From DIGJ01 sp036658435 (GTDB lineage Bacteria > Bacillota > Clostridia > Lachnospirales > Lachnospiraceae), in NCBI GenBank assembly GCA_036658435.1, contig JAVXEO010000033.1:1-25007 (forward strand): a DNA stretch of 25,007 bases, in the 5' to 3' direction. Of this stretch, positions 17,048 to 24,110 are shown one piece after another. Numbering within the stretch: position 1 is the stretch's first letter; each line of letters starts with the position of its first letter. The notes beneath the pieces were generated by a model, which worked only from the letters and a program-made list of their open reading frames with translations, made no database searches and was not told where the DNA came from. The translations under genes and the position numbers were made by a program.

Positions 17048-18074
17048 TTACGAATTGTTTTCCTAATTCAATGTAAATCTGTTCACGAATGGTTTCTTTT
17101 GGAACTGCTTTTTCCAATTCGTCTACGGTTTTATAACCATAATTTTTTGCATATTCTTCTGATTTACTTTTATACAGTTCGTCTGTAATTTCGGCTTTTT
17201 CAGCTTTTACAATGGCAAGGGATACTAGCTTTTCACCAACAATCTGCTTCGCTGTTTCTAACATATCTTCATTAAATGTCTCTTCGGAAGTACCATACAT
17301 ATTAAGTACCGTTGGTAAATCGGTTTGATAATAGCTTGCCATATTGGTGTAATAACTTTTCATACTATCTAAGGCAGCATCAATATCTTTCTGGGAATAT
17401 TCTTTGATCTTGGCATTGCTCACGGCCTGTCCCCAAACCGCTTCTTTTGCAGTGGCTTGATTGTTTGTAGTCAAAGTTTCTTTTACAAAGGCTTTATAAT
17501 CATCCAAGGTATCGTATTCTGTATTTGCTGTTATAAATTCTTCGGTAAGCTCTGGTACTACGGATTTTCCACAAATATAATTCACATCCACAGTAAAGAC
17601 AACGGCTGCGCCCTGAAGATCTTCTTTTGTATAATCTTTAGGAAAAGTAAGATTTAGGTCTATTTTATCTCCTGGTTTTGATCCAATCAGACCTTCTTCA
17701 AATCCTTCAATAAAACTATGAGAACCAATGGTTAAATTCATTCCTGCCTCTGAATCATCCGTTCCGCCTTCAAATGCAGTTCCATCTTTTTTTCCTACGT
17801 AATTAATATTAACGGTATCGCCATCTTTTACTTTACGATCTTTAATTTGCTCATAGGTTGCTTTCGATTGCAGCAGGTTGGTATTAATATATTCATTTAC
17901 ATTCTCTTCTGTAACTTCAGCTACGGTCATTTCCAACCCTTTGTAATCCCCAAGAGTTACTACCTTTGCTGCTTCGTCTACAATGCCTACAGAAGGGGTT
18001 TCTTTCTTACCACATCCACTTAATGCAGCCATCATACTTAAAATTAATGTTGTAACAATTATCTTTTTCTTCAT
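17022..18074 (-). CDS. Trigger-factor-like lipoprotein, putative extracytoplasmic peptidyl-prolyl isomerase
   Basis: A 350-residue protein beginning with a lipoprotein signal peptide and lipobox LSGC (C21 lipidated). After a short spacer comes an FKBP-type domain as in trigger factor (about 80-165: VKDGDTVNINYVGKKDGTAFEGG and FIEGFEEGLIGSKPGDKIDLNLTFP), then a helical region resembling the trigger factor C-terminal chaperone arms (about 175-345). The ribosome-binding N-terminal domain is absent. It therefore probably folds secreted proteins on the outer face of the membrane, a job done by PrsA in Bacillus. AGGAG sits 11 bases before the ATG. It is separated from yraN by 132 bases. Upstream a TATAAA at about 18105-18110 could be a -10 box but the -35 is poor. 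Confidence 0.9.
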   Translation of the reverse strand: MKKKIIVTTLILSMMAALSGCGKKETPSVGIVDEAAKVVTLGDYKGLEMTVAEVTEENVNEYINTNLLQSKATYEQIKDRKVKDGDTVNINYVGKKDGTAFEGGTDDSEAGMNLTIGSHSFIEGFEEGLIGSKPGDKIDLNLTFPKDYTKEDLQGAAVVFTVDVNYICGKSVVPELTEEFITANTEYDTLDDYKAFVKETLTTNNQATAKEAVWGQAVSNAKIKEYSQKDIDAALDSMKSYYTNMASYYQTDLPTVLNMYGTSEETFNEDMLETAKQIVGEKLVSLAIVKAEKAEITDELYKSKSEEYAKNYGYKTVDELEKAVPKETIREQIYIELGKQFVIDNATEKK

Positions 18075-18206
18075 TCTATTATTTTCTCCTATCTTGTTAT
18101 CTATACATTTATAACATACTATGATAAAAAATGAAAGTATTTTTTGCCTTAATCCTAAAAAACAGTAACAATTTGACTCTTTTCCTTATCATTATGGGTC
18201 TAATCT

Positions 18207-18554
18207 TTAAAATTCCAGACAATTTTCTATAATATTGATTTTTTCTCCTAAAATAGACACCATGTCAAAACGACAAGGTGTTTCTTCTTCTATTTTATTT
18301 TTATATAAATAATAACGTGCTGTTTTTAAAAGGCACTGTTGTTTCCTATAAGAAACAGCTTCTAAAGGATACCCATAAGCAAGTTCTTTTCGATATTTCA
18401 CTTCAACAAATACCAAATATTCTTCTTTTTTACAAATCAAGTCCAGCTCTCCAAAATGGCTGTAAAAATTCTTTTCTAAAACTTGATATCCCTTTTCTTC
18501 TAAAAATTGTGCTGCCAGTTTTTCTTTTTCAAATCCCAACGCCCGTTTGTTCAT
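18207..18554 (-). CDS. yraN: YraN family (UPF0102) nuclease-fold protein
   Basis: A 115-residue UPF0102 protein. The motifs HFGELDLICKK (E36, D38) and FVEVKYRK (E51, K53) match the PD-(D/E)xK-like core of the family, and the N-terminal LGFEKEKLAAQFLEEKGYQVL is typical. No firm cellular role is known for the family. It is the last gene of the rplS-distal block, 32 bases after the FlhB-like gene, with a weak GGAA binding site. It commonly lies beside rnhB in Firmicutes, as here. No clear terminator follows. Confidence 0.92.
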   Translation of the reverse strand: MNKRALGFEKEKLAAQFLEEKGYQVLEKNFYSHFGELDLICKKEEYLVFVEVKYRKELAYGYPLEAVSYRKQQCLLKTARYYLYKNKIEEETPCRFDMVSILGEKINIIENCLEF

Positions 18555-18586
18555 TTTTATATTCCATTTCTATATTTTATGCACCT

Positions 18587-18886
18587 TTATGGTCGGTTTC
18601 GATTTATTTTTTCTTTAAGTTGTTCCATATCATCCACATAAATCAATACCTCTGCCACAATATTGTATAGTTCCGGTGGTATAAATTCTCCAATTTCCAG
18701 TTTTGATAAAGTTCCTGCAAGCTTCTCATCCTTATGAATGGGTACACTGGCTTTTGCTGCGGTATCTATGATTCGATCTGCAATGAGCCCCCGTCCGGAA
18801 GCCACAATTCTAGGGGCTGCATCATCCGGATCATAAGACAGGGCAACTGCAGTTTTTCTTTGAATTTTTGTTTTATTGTCTTCCAT
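18587..18886 (-). CDS. Standalone FlhB C-terminal domain-like protein (YlqH type)
   Basis: A 99-residue protein equal to the part of flagellar export switch FlhB that follows the autocleavage site: TAVALSYDPDD, APRIVASGRG, SVPIHKDEKLAGTLSKLEIGEFIPPELYNIVAEVLIYV. The NPTH cleavage motif is replaced by IQRKT just before the conserved strand, and there is no membrane domain. It matches YlqH of Bacillus subtilis, encoded at the same place after rnhB. GAGGT lies 6 bases before the ATG. It could act as a spare FlhB C-terminal domain, as suggested for such proteins, but this is not shown here. Confidence 0.9.
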   Translation of the reverse strand: MEDNKTKIQRKTAVALSYDPDDAAPRIVASGRGLIADRIIDTAAKASVPIHKDEKLAGTLSKLEIGEFIPPELYNIVAEVLIYVDDMEQLKEKINRNRP

Positions 18887-18902
18887 AAGTCAACCTCATT
18901 TC

Positions 18903-19664
18903 TTAACATATAAAATTTTTAATAAAGGATTCACGATGAATAGGACAAGGACCCATTTCTTTTAATTTTTCAATATGAAAGGAGGACCCATAACCTTTAT
19001 TAGAATCAAATCCATACTCCGGATAAATCTCATGATACCCATCCATCATTCGGTCTCTTGTAACTTTTGCCATAATACTTGCTGCAGCAATGGAAATACT
19101 TTTTGCGTCCCCCTTAATAATACCAATCTGCTTTATTTGAACTTTTGGAATGGTTACAGCATCGTTTAATAAAATAGAGGGAGTTATAGAGAGCTTGGAA
19201 ATTGCAATTCTCATGGCCTCATACGTTGCCTGTAAAATATTAATTTCATCAATAACCGCCGGTGAAACCACGCCAATTCCCACAGAAACTGCTTTTTCCA
19301 TAATTTCATCATAAAGTAGTTCACGCTTCTTTTTACTCAATTGCTTGGAATCGTTTATATAAAGAATTTCTATATCTTTAGGAAAAATTACAGCGCCGGC
19401 TACCACGGGCCCGGCTAATGGTCCTCTGCCAACCTCATCAATTCCACAAATATAGGAATATTCCCTGTATTTTTCTTCAAAATACATCATTTTTTTAACA
19501 CGTTCTTTTTCTATAGTAAGATGTTGAATCTGGTTTTCCTGATTTTGCAATAACTTTTGAACCCCCAGACGCGGATCTTCCTTTAATTTCTCTAACATAG
19601 GGATTCGATCCTCTATATCCACAGCTTCTAAACTTTCTTTTATCTCCTTAATGGTTCGTTGCAT
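18903..19664 (-). CDS. rnhB: Ribonuclease HII
   Basis: Removes ribonucleotides from DNA and RNA from hybrids. The 253-residue protein has an N-terminal helical extension of about 70 residues, as in the Bacillus enzyme (255). The catalytic core begins with YICGIDEVGRGPLAGPVVAG (D76, E77), continues with NDSKQLSKKKRE, and has the third acidic position in LLNDAV. The start lies 3 bases after the preceding signal peptidase gene, so it is translated from the same message, and the FlhB-like gene follows after 16 bases. Confidence 0.98.
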   Translation of the reverse strand: MQRTIKEIKESLEAVDIEDRIPMLEKLKEDPRLGVQKLLQNQENQIQHLTIEKERVKKMMYFEEKYREYSYICGIDEVGRGPLAGPVVAGAVIFPKDIEILYINDSKQLSKKKRELLYDEIMEKAVSVGIGVVSPAVIDEINILQATYEAMRIAISKLSITPSILLNDAVTIPKVQIKQIGIIKGDAKSISIAAASIMAKVTRDRMMDGYHEIYPEYGFDSNKGYGSSFHIEKLKEMGPCPIHRESFIKNFIC

Positions 19665-19667
19665 ACT

Positions 19668-20393
19668 TTATTGGAAAGAGGCTTTCCTATGAAATGGATA
19701 AACCCGTAACCATACCTTCCCTTCTATTTTTTCTCTTTTTACCGGTCCTACATAAAAGCTCCGGCTGTCGGTACTATGATTTCGATTATCTCCCATTAAA
19801 AAATATTCATCCGCTCCAAGGGAAAGGGGAGATTCTGCTATTCCGGCATCTATTATTTCTTCGTTTCCATAGTGTTCCGGTAGTCTTTCGTCATTAATAT
19901 AGATACTTCCTTCTTTAATCTGTACCGTTTCTCCGGGTAGTCCTACAATTCGTTTTACATAATATTCTCTCATAGAATAGGGAAATATAACGGTTTCATA
20001 TCGTTCCGGCTCCCGAAACCGGTATGAAATTTTGTCAATTAAAAGGATATCCTCATCAAATAAAGAATTCTCCATAGAAGCCCCATCCACCCGTGTTGGC
20101 TGCACTAGAAAATCGGTAATAAATCTGGCAGCGCCATAAGCAATCAAAATACATAAAAGAAAAGAGATTATTTCTTTTATGTATTTTGACTTCCTAGGTG
20201 GTTCCATTTCTATTGTTTGCAAGGATGCTTCTATTTGCGAGGATACTTCTGTTTTTTCAGATAAGGCATTCCTTTTATAAGATGCCTGTATATAAGAAAA
20301 ACTGGGTTCTTTATGAGCCGTTGTTTTTTCATAAAAAATAGGTATGTCCCTGCAAAGTTCCATTGCCTCTTCTACTTTTTCCTTATCATACAT
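19668..20393 (-). CDS. lepB: Type I signal peptidase with long cytosolic N-terminus
   Basis: A 241-residue signal peptidase I. Unlike its two neighbours it has about 72 hydrophilic residues before the single membrane segment (about 73-95). The catalytic serine is S106 in VDGASMENSLF and the general base lysine is K147 in YYVKRIVGLPGE. The MGDNRNHSTDSR box is present. It cuts signal peptides of secreted preproteins on the outer face of the membrane. Its start is 4 bases after the preceding signal peptidase gene. The codons for residues 69-84 form a perfect 19-bp inverted repeat. The three paralogues are clearly diverged, so they are not recent copies. Confidence 0.96.
   Translation of the reverse strand: MYDKEKVEEAMELCRDIPIFYEKTTAHKEPSFSYIQASYKRNALSEKTEVSSQIEASLQTIEMEPPRKSKYIKEIISFLLCILIAYGAARFITDFLVQPTRVDGASMENSLFDEDILLIDKISYRFREPERYETVIFPYSMREYYVKRIVGLPGETVQIKEGSIYINDERLPEHYGNEEIIDAGIAESPLSLGADEYFLMGDNRNHSTDSRSFYVGPVKREKIEGKVWLRVYPFHRKASFQ
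20144..20189 (-). repeat. Perfect 19-bp inverted repeat within lepB
   Basis: Positions 20144-20162 and 20171-20189 are exact reverse complements (arm TCAAAATACATAAAAGAAA on the minus strand) around an 8-base spacer. The next base pair outward (20143 with 20190) does not match. It lies wholly inside coding sequence, over codons 69-84 at the entry to the membrane segment. Confidence 0.95.
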
Positions 20394-20397
20394 ACAA

Positions 20398-20934
20398 TCA
20401 GTCCCTTATTTTCCCAAAGGAAGAAAAAGGATAGACTCGAAAAGATGTTTTTCCAAGAATTTCCATTTTCTTTATGGGTCCAATTTTCCTATCTCTGCTA
20501 TCGTTACTGTTGTTTCGATTATCTCCCAATACAAAATACTCATCTTCTTTTAACTTTATTGATGTCCCTGCAATTCCTTCTGTAAATTCATCCATCGATT
20601 CTTTTCCGTAATTTTCATAAAGGAGAGCTCCATTTATATAAATGCTGCTATTAATAATCTGTATGCTTTCTCCGGGAAGTCCGATAATGCGTTTAAGATA
20701 ATAAATATTGTTTTTCTTGTCATAGGGAAAAACAATGACATCGTACCTTTTTGGTGATTTAAAATGATAGGCTATTTTATTAAGCAAAATATAGTCCTTG
20801 GGAAATAAGGTGTTTTCCATGGATTCTCCTTCCACTCTTGTTATTTCAAAAACAGAATGGTAGGAAAATGTGGCTATTAATATCAGTATCGCCGTGATTA
20901 ATAATATTTTATGTTTCATGTCTATTTGTCTCAT
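20398..20934 (-). CDS. lepB: Type I signal peptidase (minimal form)
   Basis: A 178-residue signal peptidase I with almost no N-terminal tail: one membrane segment at about 9-26, catalytic S38 in VEGESMENTLF, catalytic K81 in YYLKRIIGLPGE and the LGDNRNNSNDSRD box. The first ATG at 20934 is 2 bases after the rbgA stop; a second in-frame ATG at 20919 would remove five residues, and neither has a strong binding site, which suggests coupling to rbgA. It is the middle of three signal peptidase paralogues in this operon. Confidence 0.95.
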   Translation of the reverse strand: MRQIDMKHKILLITAILILIATFSYHSVFEITRVEGESMENTLFPKDYILLNKIAYHFKSPKRYDVIVFPYDKKNNIYYLKRIIGLPGESIQIINSSIYINGALLYENYGKESMDEFTEGIAGTSIKLKEDEYFVLGDNRNNSNDSRDRKIGPIKKMEILGKTSFRVYPFSSFGKIRD

Positions 20935-20936
20935 AA

Positions 20937-21782
20937 TTAATTTTTAGGGAACTCTAATGTAAATTTTCCGATTTTTCCGGCTTTAAAGTCATCCAATACA
21001 ATGGAAGCCGCTTTATCATAATCAAGTTCATTTCCTTTTTGCAGGCAGCCTCTTTTAACTGCAATATATTTTAACATTTCCACAGAGTTTTCGCTGCTTT
21101 CTATTTGATAATACTCTTCCAAGGCACCTTTGTAATTTTTAATTAAAAATGCAATTAATTCAAGTGATAGTTCCTGAATATTTAAAATTTCATCTTTAAT
21201 TGAACCAATGAAAGCAAGCCGGAGACCAACCGTTTGGTCTTCAAATTTTGGCCATAATATTCCTGGGGTATCTAGAAGCTCTACGTTTTTGTTTAAACGA
21301 ATCCATTGTTTTCCCTTTGTTACACCAGGTTTATTTCCTGTTTTTGTACAAGCTTTTCCTGCAAAACTATTAATAAAGGTAGACTTTCCTACATTGGGAA
21401 TTCCAACAATCATGGCTCTTACCGGTCGATTTAAGATACCTTTTTTTCGATCTCTTTCTGTCTTTTCCTTACAGGCTTCTTGTATCACACTCATAACGGC
21501 CTTTACGCCCATACCGGATTTTGAATTCACTAATGCCACATGGAAGCCCTTTTTTTCAAACCAGCTCTTCCACTCCATGGTTTTTTCTTTATTTGCTAAA
21601 TCGTATTTATTTAATAAAATAATTCGTGCCTTATTCTTTGCAATTTCGTCAATATCCGGATTCTTACTGCTTAAAGGAATTCTTGCATCCACTAATTCAA
21701 TTACAACATCAATTAATTTAATATCCTCCTGCATTGCACGTTTTGCTTTGGTCATATGACCGGGGTACCATTGAAAATGCAT
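20937..21782 (-). CDS. rbgA: Ribosome biogenesis GTPase RbgA (YlqF)
   Basis: Circularly permuted GTPase that acts late in 50S assembly. The 281-residue protein begins with HFQWYPGHMTKAKR, and the G motifs come in permuted order: G4 NKYD (58-61), G1 GIPNVGKS (127-134), G2 GVT (153-155), G3 DTPG (171-174). The C-terminal helical domain (about 190-281) is present. It lies between two signal peptidase genes (13 bases after the first), downstream of rplS, as ylqF lies near rplS in Bacillus. Confidence 0.97.
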   Translation of the reverse strand: MHFQWYPGHMTKAKRAMQEDIKLIDVVIELVDARIPLSSKNPDIDEIAKNKARIILLNKYDLANKEKTMEWKSWFEKKGFHVALVNSKSGMGVKAVMSVIQEACKEKTERDRKKGILNRPVRAMIVGIPNVGKSTFINSFAGKACTKTGNKPGVTKGKQWIRLNKNVELLDTPGILWPKFEDQTVGLRLAFIGSIKDEILNIQELSLELIAFLIKNYKGALEEYYQIESSENSVEMLKYIAVKRGCLQKGNELDYDKAASIVLDDFKAGKIGKFTLEFPKN

Positions 21783-21795
21783 AATTATATAACTC

Positions 21796-22401
21796 CTATT
21801 CCAATTCTGTCTGTGTTTCGGTGTCTTTTTTTGTATTTATCATATTTATAAAATCAAATGGGTGTAAGCGAATCCATGCTTTCCCGATAATGTCTTCTTT
21901 TATAATATTTCCAATGTTGGCAAATCGGCTGTCTTCACTATTATTTCGATTGTCTCCAAGAACAAAGTATTCATTTTCATCCAATAAAATTTTTTCTTCC
22001 GCCATTCCGCCATTCACACATAATTCTACGTTACTTTTTTCTTTTATACAACTGCCATTTACATAAATACTTCCTTCTTTAATTTGTATCGTTTCTCCCG
22101 GAAGTCCTAGAATTCTCTTAATGGTATAATATCCATGTTCTTTTCCTGCCTGTTTAAATACGATAATATCAAATCGTTTGGGTTCTGTGAAGCGGTACGC
22201 CATTTTGTTTACAATGATTTTATTTCCATCTTCCAGTGTGGTACTCATAGAATCACCAATCATTGTTGTTTTTTCTACGCCAAAAGCAATCACTAAATAT
22301 GCCAGTAAAATAACCAATAAGATTTCAATGATCCAAATAATCAGGCTTCGCAGTCTCTTTTTTCTGGATTTGGTATCATCATCCAAATAACGATAATTCA
22401 T
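21796..22401 (-). CDS. lepB: Type I signal peptidase
   Basis: A 201-residue signal peptidase I. A positively charged N-terminus (KSRKKRLRS) precedes the membrane segment (about 21-40). The catalytic serine is S51 in IGDSMSTTL, where the usual proline is missing, and the lysine is K95 in YYTIKRILGLPGE. LGDNRNNSEDSR (148-159) is intact. GGAGG lies well before the ATG at 22401. It begins 27 bases after the terminator hairpin of rplS, so expression may depend on read-through or on an unseen promoter. rbgA follows after 13 bases. Confidence 0.96.
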   Translation of the reverse strand: MNYRYLDDDTKSRKKRLRSLIIWIIEILLVILLAYLVIAFGVEKTTMIGDSMSTTLEDGNKIIVNKMAYRFTEPKRFDIIVFKQAGKEHGYYTIKRILGLPGETIQIKEGSIYVNGSCIKEKSNVELCVNGGMAEEKILLDENEYFVLGDNRNNSEDSRFANIGNIIKEDIIGKAWIRLHPFDFINMINTKKDTETQTELE

Positions 22402-22427
22402 TGTCAGCCTCCACTTCTTTCATAGTG

Positions 22428-22462
22428 AAAAAAAAGGACAATCCAAATTGACTTGTCCCTTT
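22428..22462 (-). terminator. Intrinsic terminator after rplS
   Basis: On the minus strand a 10-bp stem (GGGACAA with TTGTCC and flanking A-T pairs, one G-U wobble) with an 11-base loop is followed directly by eight Ts (22428-22435). It starts about 10 bases past the rplS stop codon. Confidence 0.85.
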
Positions 22463-22470
22463 GTCTTTCT

Positions 22471-22818
22471 TTATTTTACTAATTCTTTTACCTTAGCAGC
22501 TTTACCAATTCTACCTCTTAAGTAGTTAAGTTTTGCTCTTCTTACTTTACCATGTCGAATAACTTCAATCTTCTCAACGATTGGAGAATGTACAGGCCAA
22601 GTCTTTTCAACGCCGATTCCGTTAGAAAACTTACGAACTGTAAAGGTTTCTCTTGATCCGCCGTTCTGTCTTTTCAAAACAGTTCCTTCAAAAAGCTGTG
22701 TTCTTTCTCTTGTTCCTTCAATAACTTTAACGTATACTTTTACAGTATCGCCAACTTTGAAGTCTGCAACTTCTGTTTTTAACTGAGCTGCTTCAATATT
22801 TCTAATAATTTCGTTCAT
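22471..22818 (-). CDS. rplS: 50S ribosomal protein L19
   Basis: Ribosomal protein L19, placed at the 30S-50S interface. The 115-residue product begins MNEIIRNIEAAQLK and contains FKVGDTVKVYVKVIEGTRERTQLFEG and the basic C-terminus KVRRAKLNYLRGRIGKAAKVKE. A longer frame reaches 22863, but the AGAAGGAGG site sits correctly for the ATG at 22818, which gives the standard N-terminus. It has its own promoter and a structured leader, and it is followed by a strong terminator, so it can be made as a single-gene message and also as part of the trmD-flgB transcript. Confidence 0.98.
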   Translation of the reverse strand: MNEIIRNIEAAQLKTEVADFKVGDTVKVYVKVIEGTRERTQLFEGTVLKRQNGGSRETFTVRKFSNGIGVEKTWPVHSPIVEKIEVIRHGKVRRAKLNYLRGRIGKAAKVKELVK

Positions 22819-22842
22819 TTGTGTGAACCTCCTTCTTATTTT

Positions 22843-22893
22843 GATGTTCTTAATACTTAGCATACCATGGGTATATCATAACAGAGGAACATC
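22843..22893 (-). ncRNA. L19-leader-like structure upstream of rplS
   Basis: On the minus strand GATGTTC (22887-22893) pairs with GAACATC (22843-22849), 7 bp. They enclose a smaller ATACC-CAT-GGTAT hairpin (22862-22874) and the conserved-looking TTCCTCTG. The structure ends about 25 bases before the rplS ATG. Low-GC Gram-positives carry a known L19 leader (Rfam L19_leader) for autoregulation in this place; assignment here is by position and pairing. Confidence 0.6.
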
Positions 22894-22911
22894 GCATCTC
22901 ACAACATTCAA

Positions 22912-22940
22912 ACTATAGCATAACTTTATTCAAAATGCAA
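22912..22940 (-). promoter_or_regulatory. Extended -10 promoter of rplS
   Basis: On the minus strand TATAGT (22912-22917) has a TGC directly before it (extended -10), with TTGCAT (22935-22940) 17 bases further upstream. It begins 5 bases beyond the flgB stop codon. The predicted start near 22905 gives a leader of about 87 bases that contains the whole hairpin. Confidence 0.65.
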
Positions 22941-22945
22941 GTTTT

Positions 22946-23338
22946 TTATTTTCCATTTATGACCATAGATAAGCCATTGAATTTTCTACCTATCGTCTGT
23001 GTAAGTCCATAATATTTCATTTGATTTTGTGCTAAAGAATTACTTTCGGTATCAATATCTACATTATTTCCATCCAAACGATAGGACAAATTCTCATATT
23101 TTTTATAGGTCTTTGGATTTAATGTGTCAATATCAATACCCTGAATTTTCTTTTTCAGGGTGTCACCTTCTGCATCCACCAAAGCACTCATAAGCTCCTG
23201 CTCAAAAGAAACTTCTCTGCGCTTAAAGTTTGGAGTGTCTATGTTTGCCATATTGTTTGTAATAACTTCATTTCTCATCCAAGCAGCATCTGCCACTTTT
23301 CCATAAAGATTAACATGGTTAAAAACATTTGATATCAT
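22946..23338 (-). CDS. flgB: Flagellar basal-body rod protein FlgB
   Basis: A 130-residue proximal rod protein, the normal length of FlgB. The N-terminus shows the rod signature NNMANIDTPNFKRREVSFEQEL, and the C-terminus NNVDIDTESNSLAQNQMKYYGLTQTIGRKFNGLSMVI forms the usual helical end. It should be exported by the flagellar type III system and join FlgC in the rod. AGGTGA lies before the ATG at 23338, and only 16 bases separate it from trmD, so it is transcribed with trmD. No flgC or fliE follows; the next gene is rplS. The frame is intact, so I take it as functional. Confidence 0.95.
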   Translation of the reverse strand: MISNVFNHVNLYGKVADAAWMRNEVITNNMANIDTPNFKRREVSFEQELMSALVDAEGDTLKKKIQGIDIDTLNPKTYKKYENLSYRLDGNNVDIDTESNSLAQNQMKYYGLTQTIGRKFNGLSMVINGK

Positions 23339-23354
23339 AAGATCACCTCATACT

Positions 23355-24080
23355 CTATGTATTTTCTTGTAAAAATACGGTATCTTTTTTACTTAATGGA
23401 GCATCTTTTAATAAATCCGGACGTCTTTTCAGTGTTCGATATAAAGACTGTTCCCGCCGCCATTTTTCTATATTTTTATGATGACCGGATAAGAGAACTT
23501 CCGGTACTTTTTTTTCTTTCCATATTTCCGGTCTTGAATACTGAGGATATTCCAATAGATGGTCTGCAAAAGATTCTGTTTCTGCAGAGGTATCATTATT
23601 TAATACACCAGGAACCAAACGGGAGATCGCATCCATCATAACCATGGCAGGAAGTTCTCCGCCCGTTAATACATAGTCTCCTATGGATATTGAATCCGTT
23701 ACAATGGTTTCCAATACACGTTCATCAATTCCTTCATAATGTCCACATAAAAAAATAAGTTCCTCTTCCTGTGCCAGTTCTTCCGCAATGGATTGATTAA
23801 ACACAATCCCCTGGGGCGTCAGATAAATTACACGCAGGGGCTTTTTTTTATCTTCCATGACTGCTTCATAGGCACAATAAATGGGCTCTGCCTGCATAAC
23901 CATGCCGGCACCTCCCCCGTAAGGATAATCATCTACCTTCTTATGCTTATTTTTTGAATAGTCCCGTATATTTACCGTATTTAAAGAAATGATTTCATTT
24001 TCTATTGCTCTTCCGGTAATGCTTGTATTCATACCCTGTTCAATCATTTCAGGAAATAGTGTTAATACATGATATTTCAT
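23355..24080 (-). CDS. trmD: tRNA (guanine-N1-)-methyltransferase
   Basis: Methylates G37 of tRNAs with S-adenosylmethionine, preventing +1 frameshifts. Start set at the ATG at 24080, preceded by GGGAG at 5 bases, so the protein begins MKYHVLTLFPEM and has 241 residues; another ATG 12 bases upstream lacks a site. Motifs: DDYPYGGGAGMVMQAEPI, YLTPQG, LCGHYEGIDERV and SIGDYVLTGGELPAM, which form the trefoil-knot cofactor site. rimM lies 30 bases upstream and flgB 16 bases downstream. Confidence 0.98.
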   Translation of the reverse strand: MKYHVLTLFPEMIEQGMNTSITGRAIENEIISLNTVNIRDYSKNKHKKVDDYPYGGGAGMVMQAEPIYCAYEAVMEDKKKPLRVIYLTPQGIVFNQSIAEELAQEEELIFLCGHYEGIDERVLETIVTDSISIGDYVLTGGELPAMVMMDAISRLVPGVLNNDTSAETESFADHLLEYPQYSRPEIWKEKKVPEVLLSGHHKNIEKWRREQSLYRTLKRRPDLLKDAPLSKKDTVFLQENT

Positions 24081-24110
24081 ATAAGCTCCCATCTGTGTTC
24101 ATTGGCATCG

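Noticed and set aside
18075..18206. Terminator or clear promoter between yraN and the lipoprotein gene
   Set aside because: I found no stable hairpin with a U run; a TATAAA is present but lacks a credible -35 box.
22419..22446. Possible promoter TTGGAT-N16-TATGAA overlapping the rplS terminator, for the first signal peptidase gene
   Set aside because: Both boxes match poorly, and the predicted start would fall at the GGAGG binding site, leaving no usable leader.
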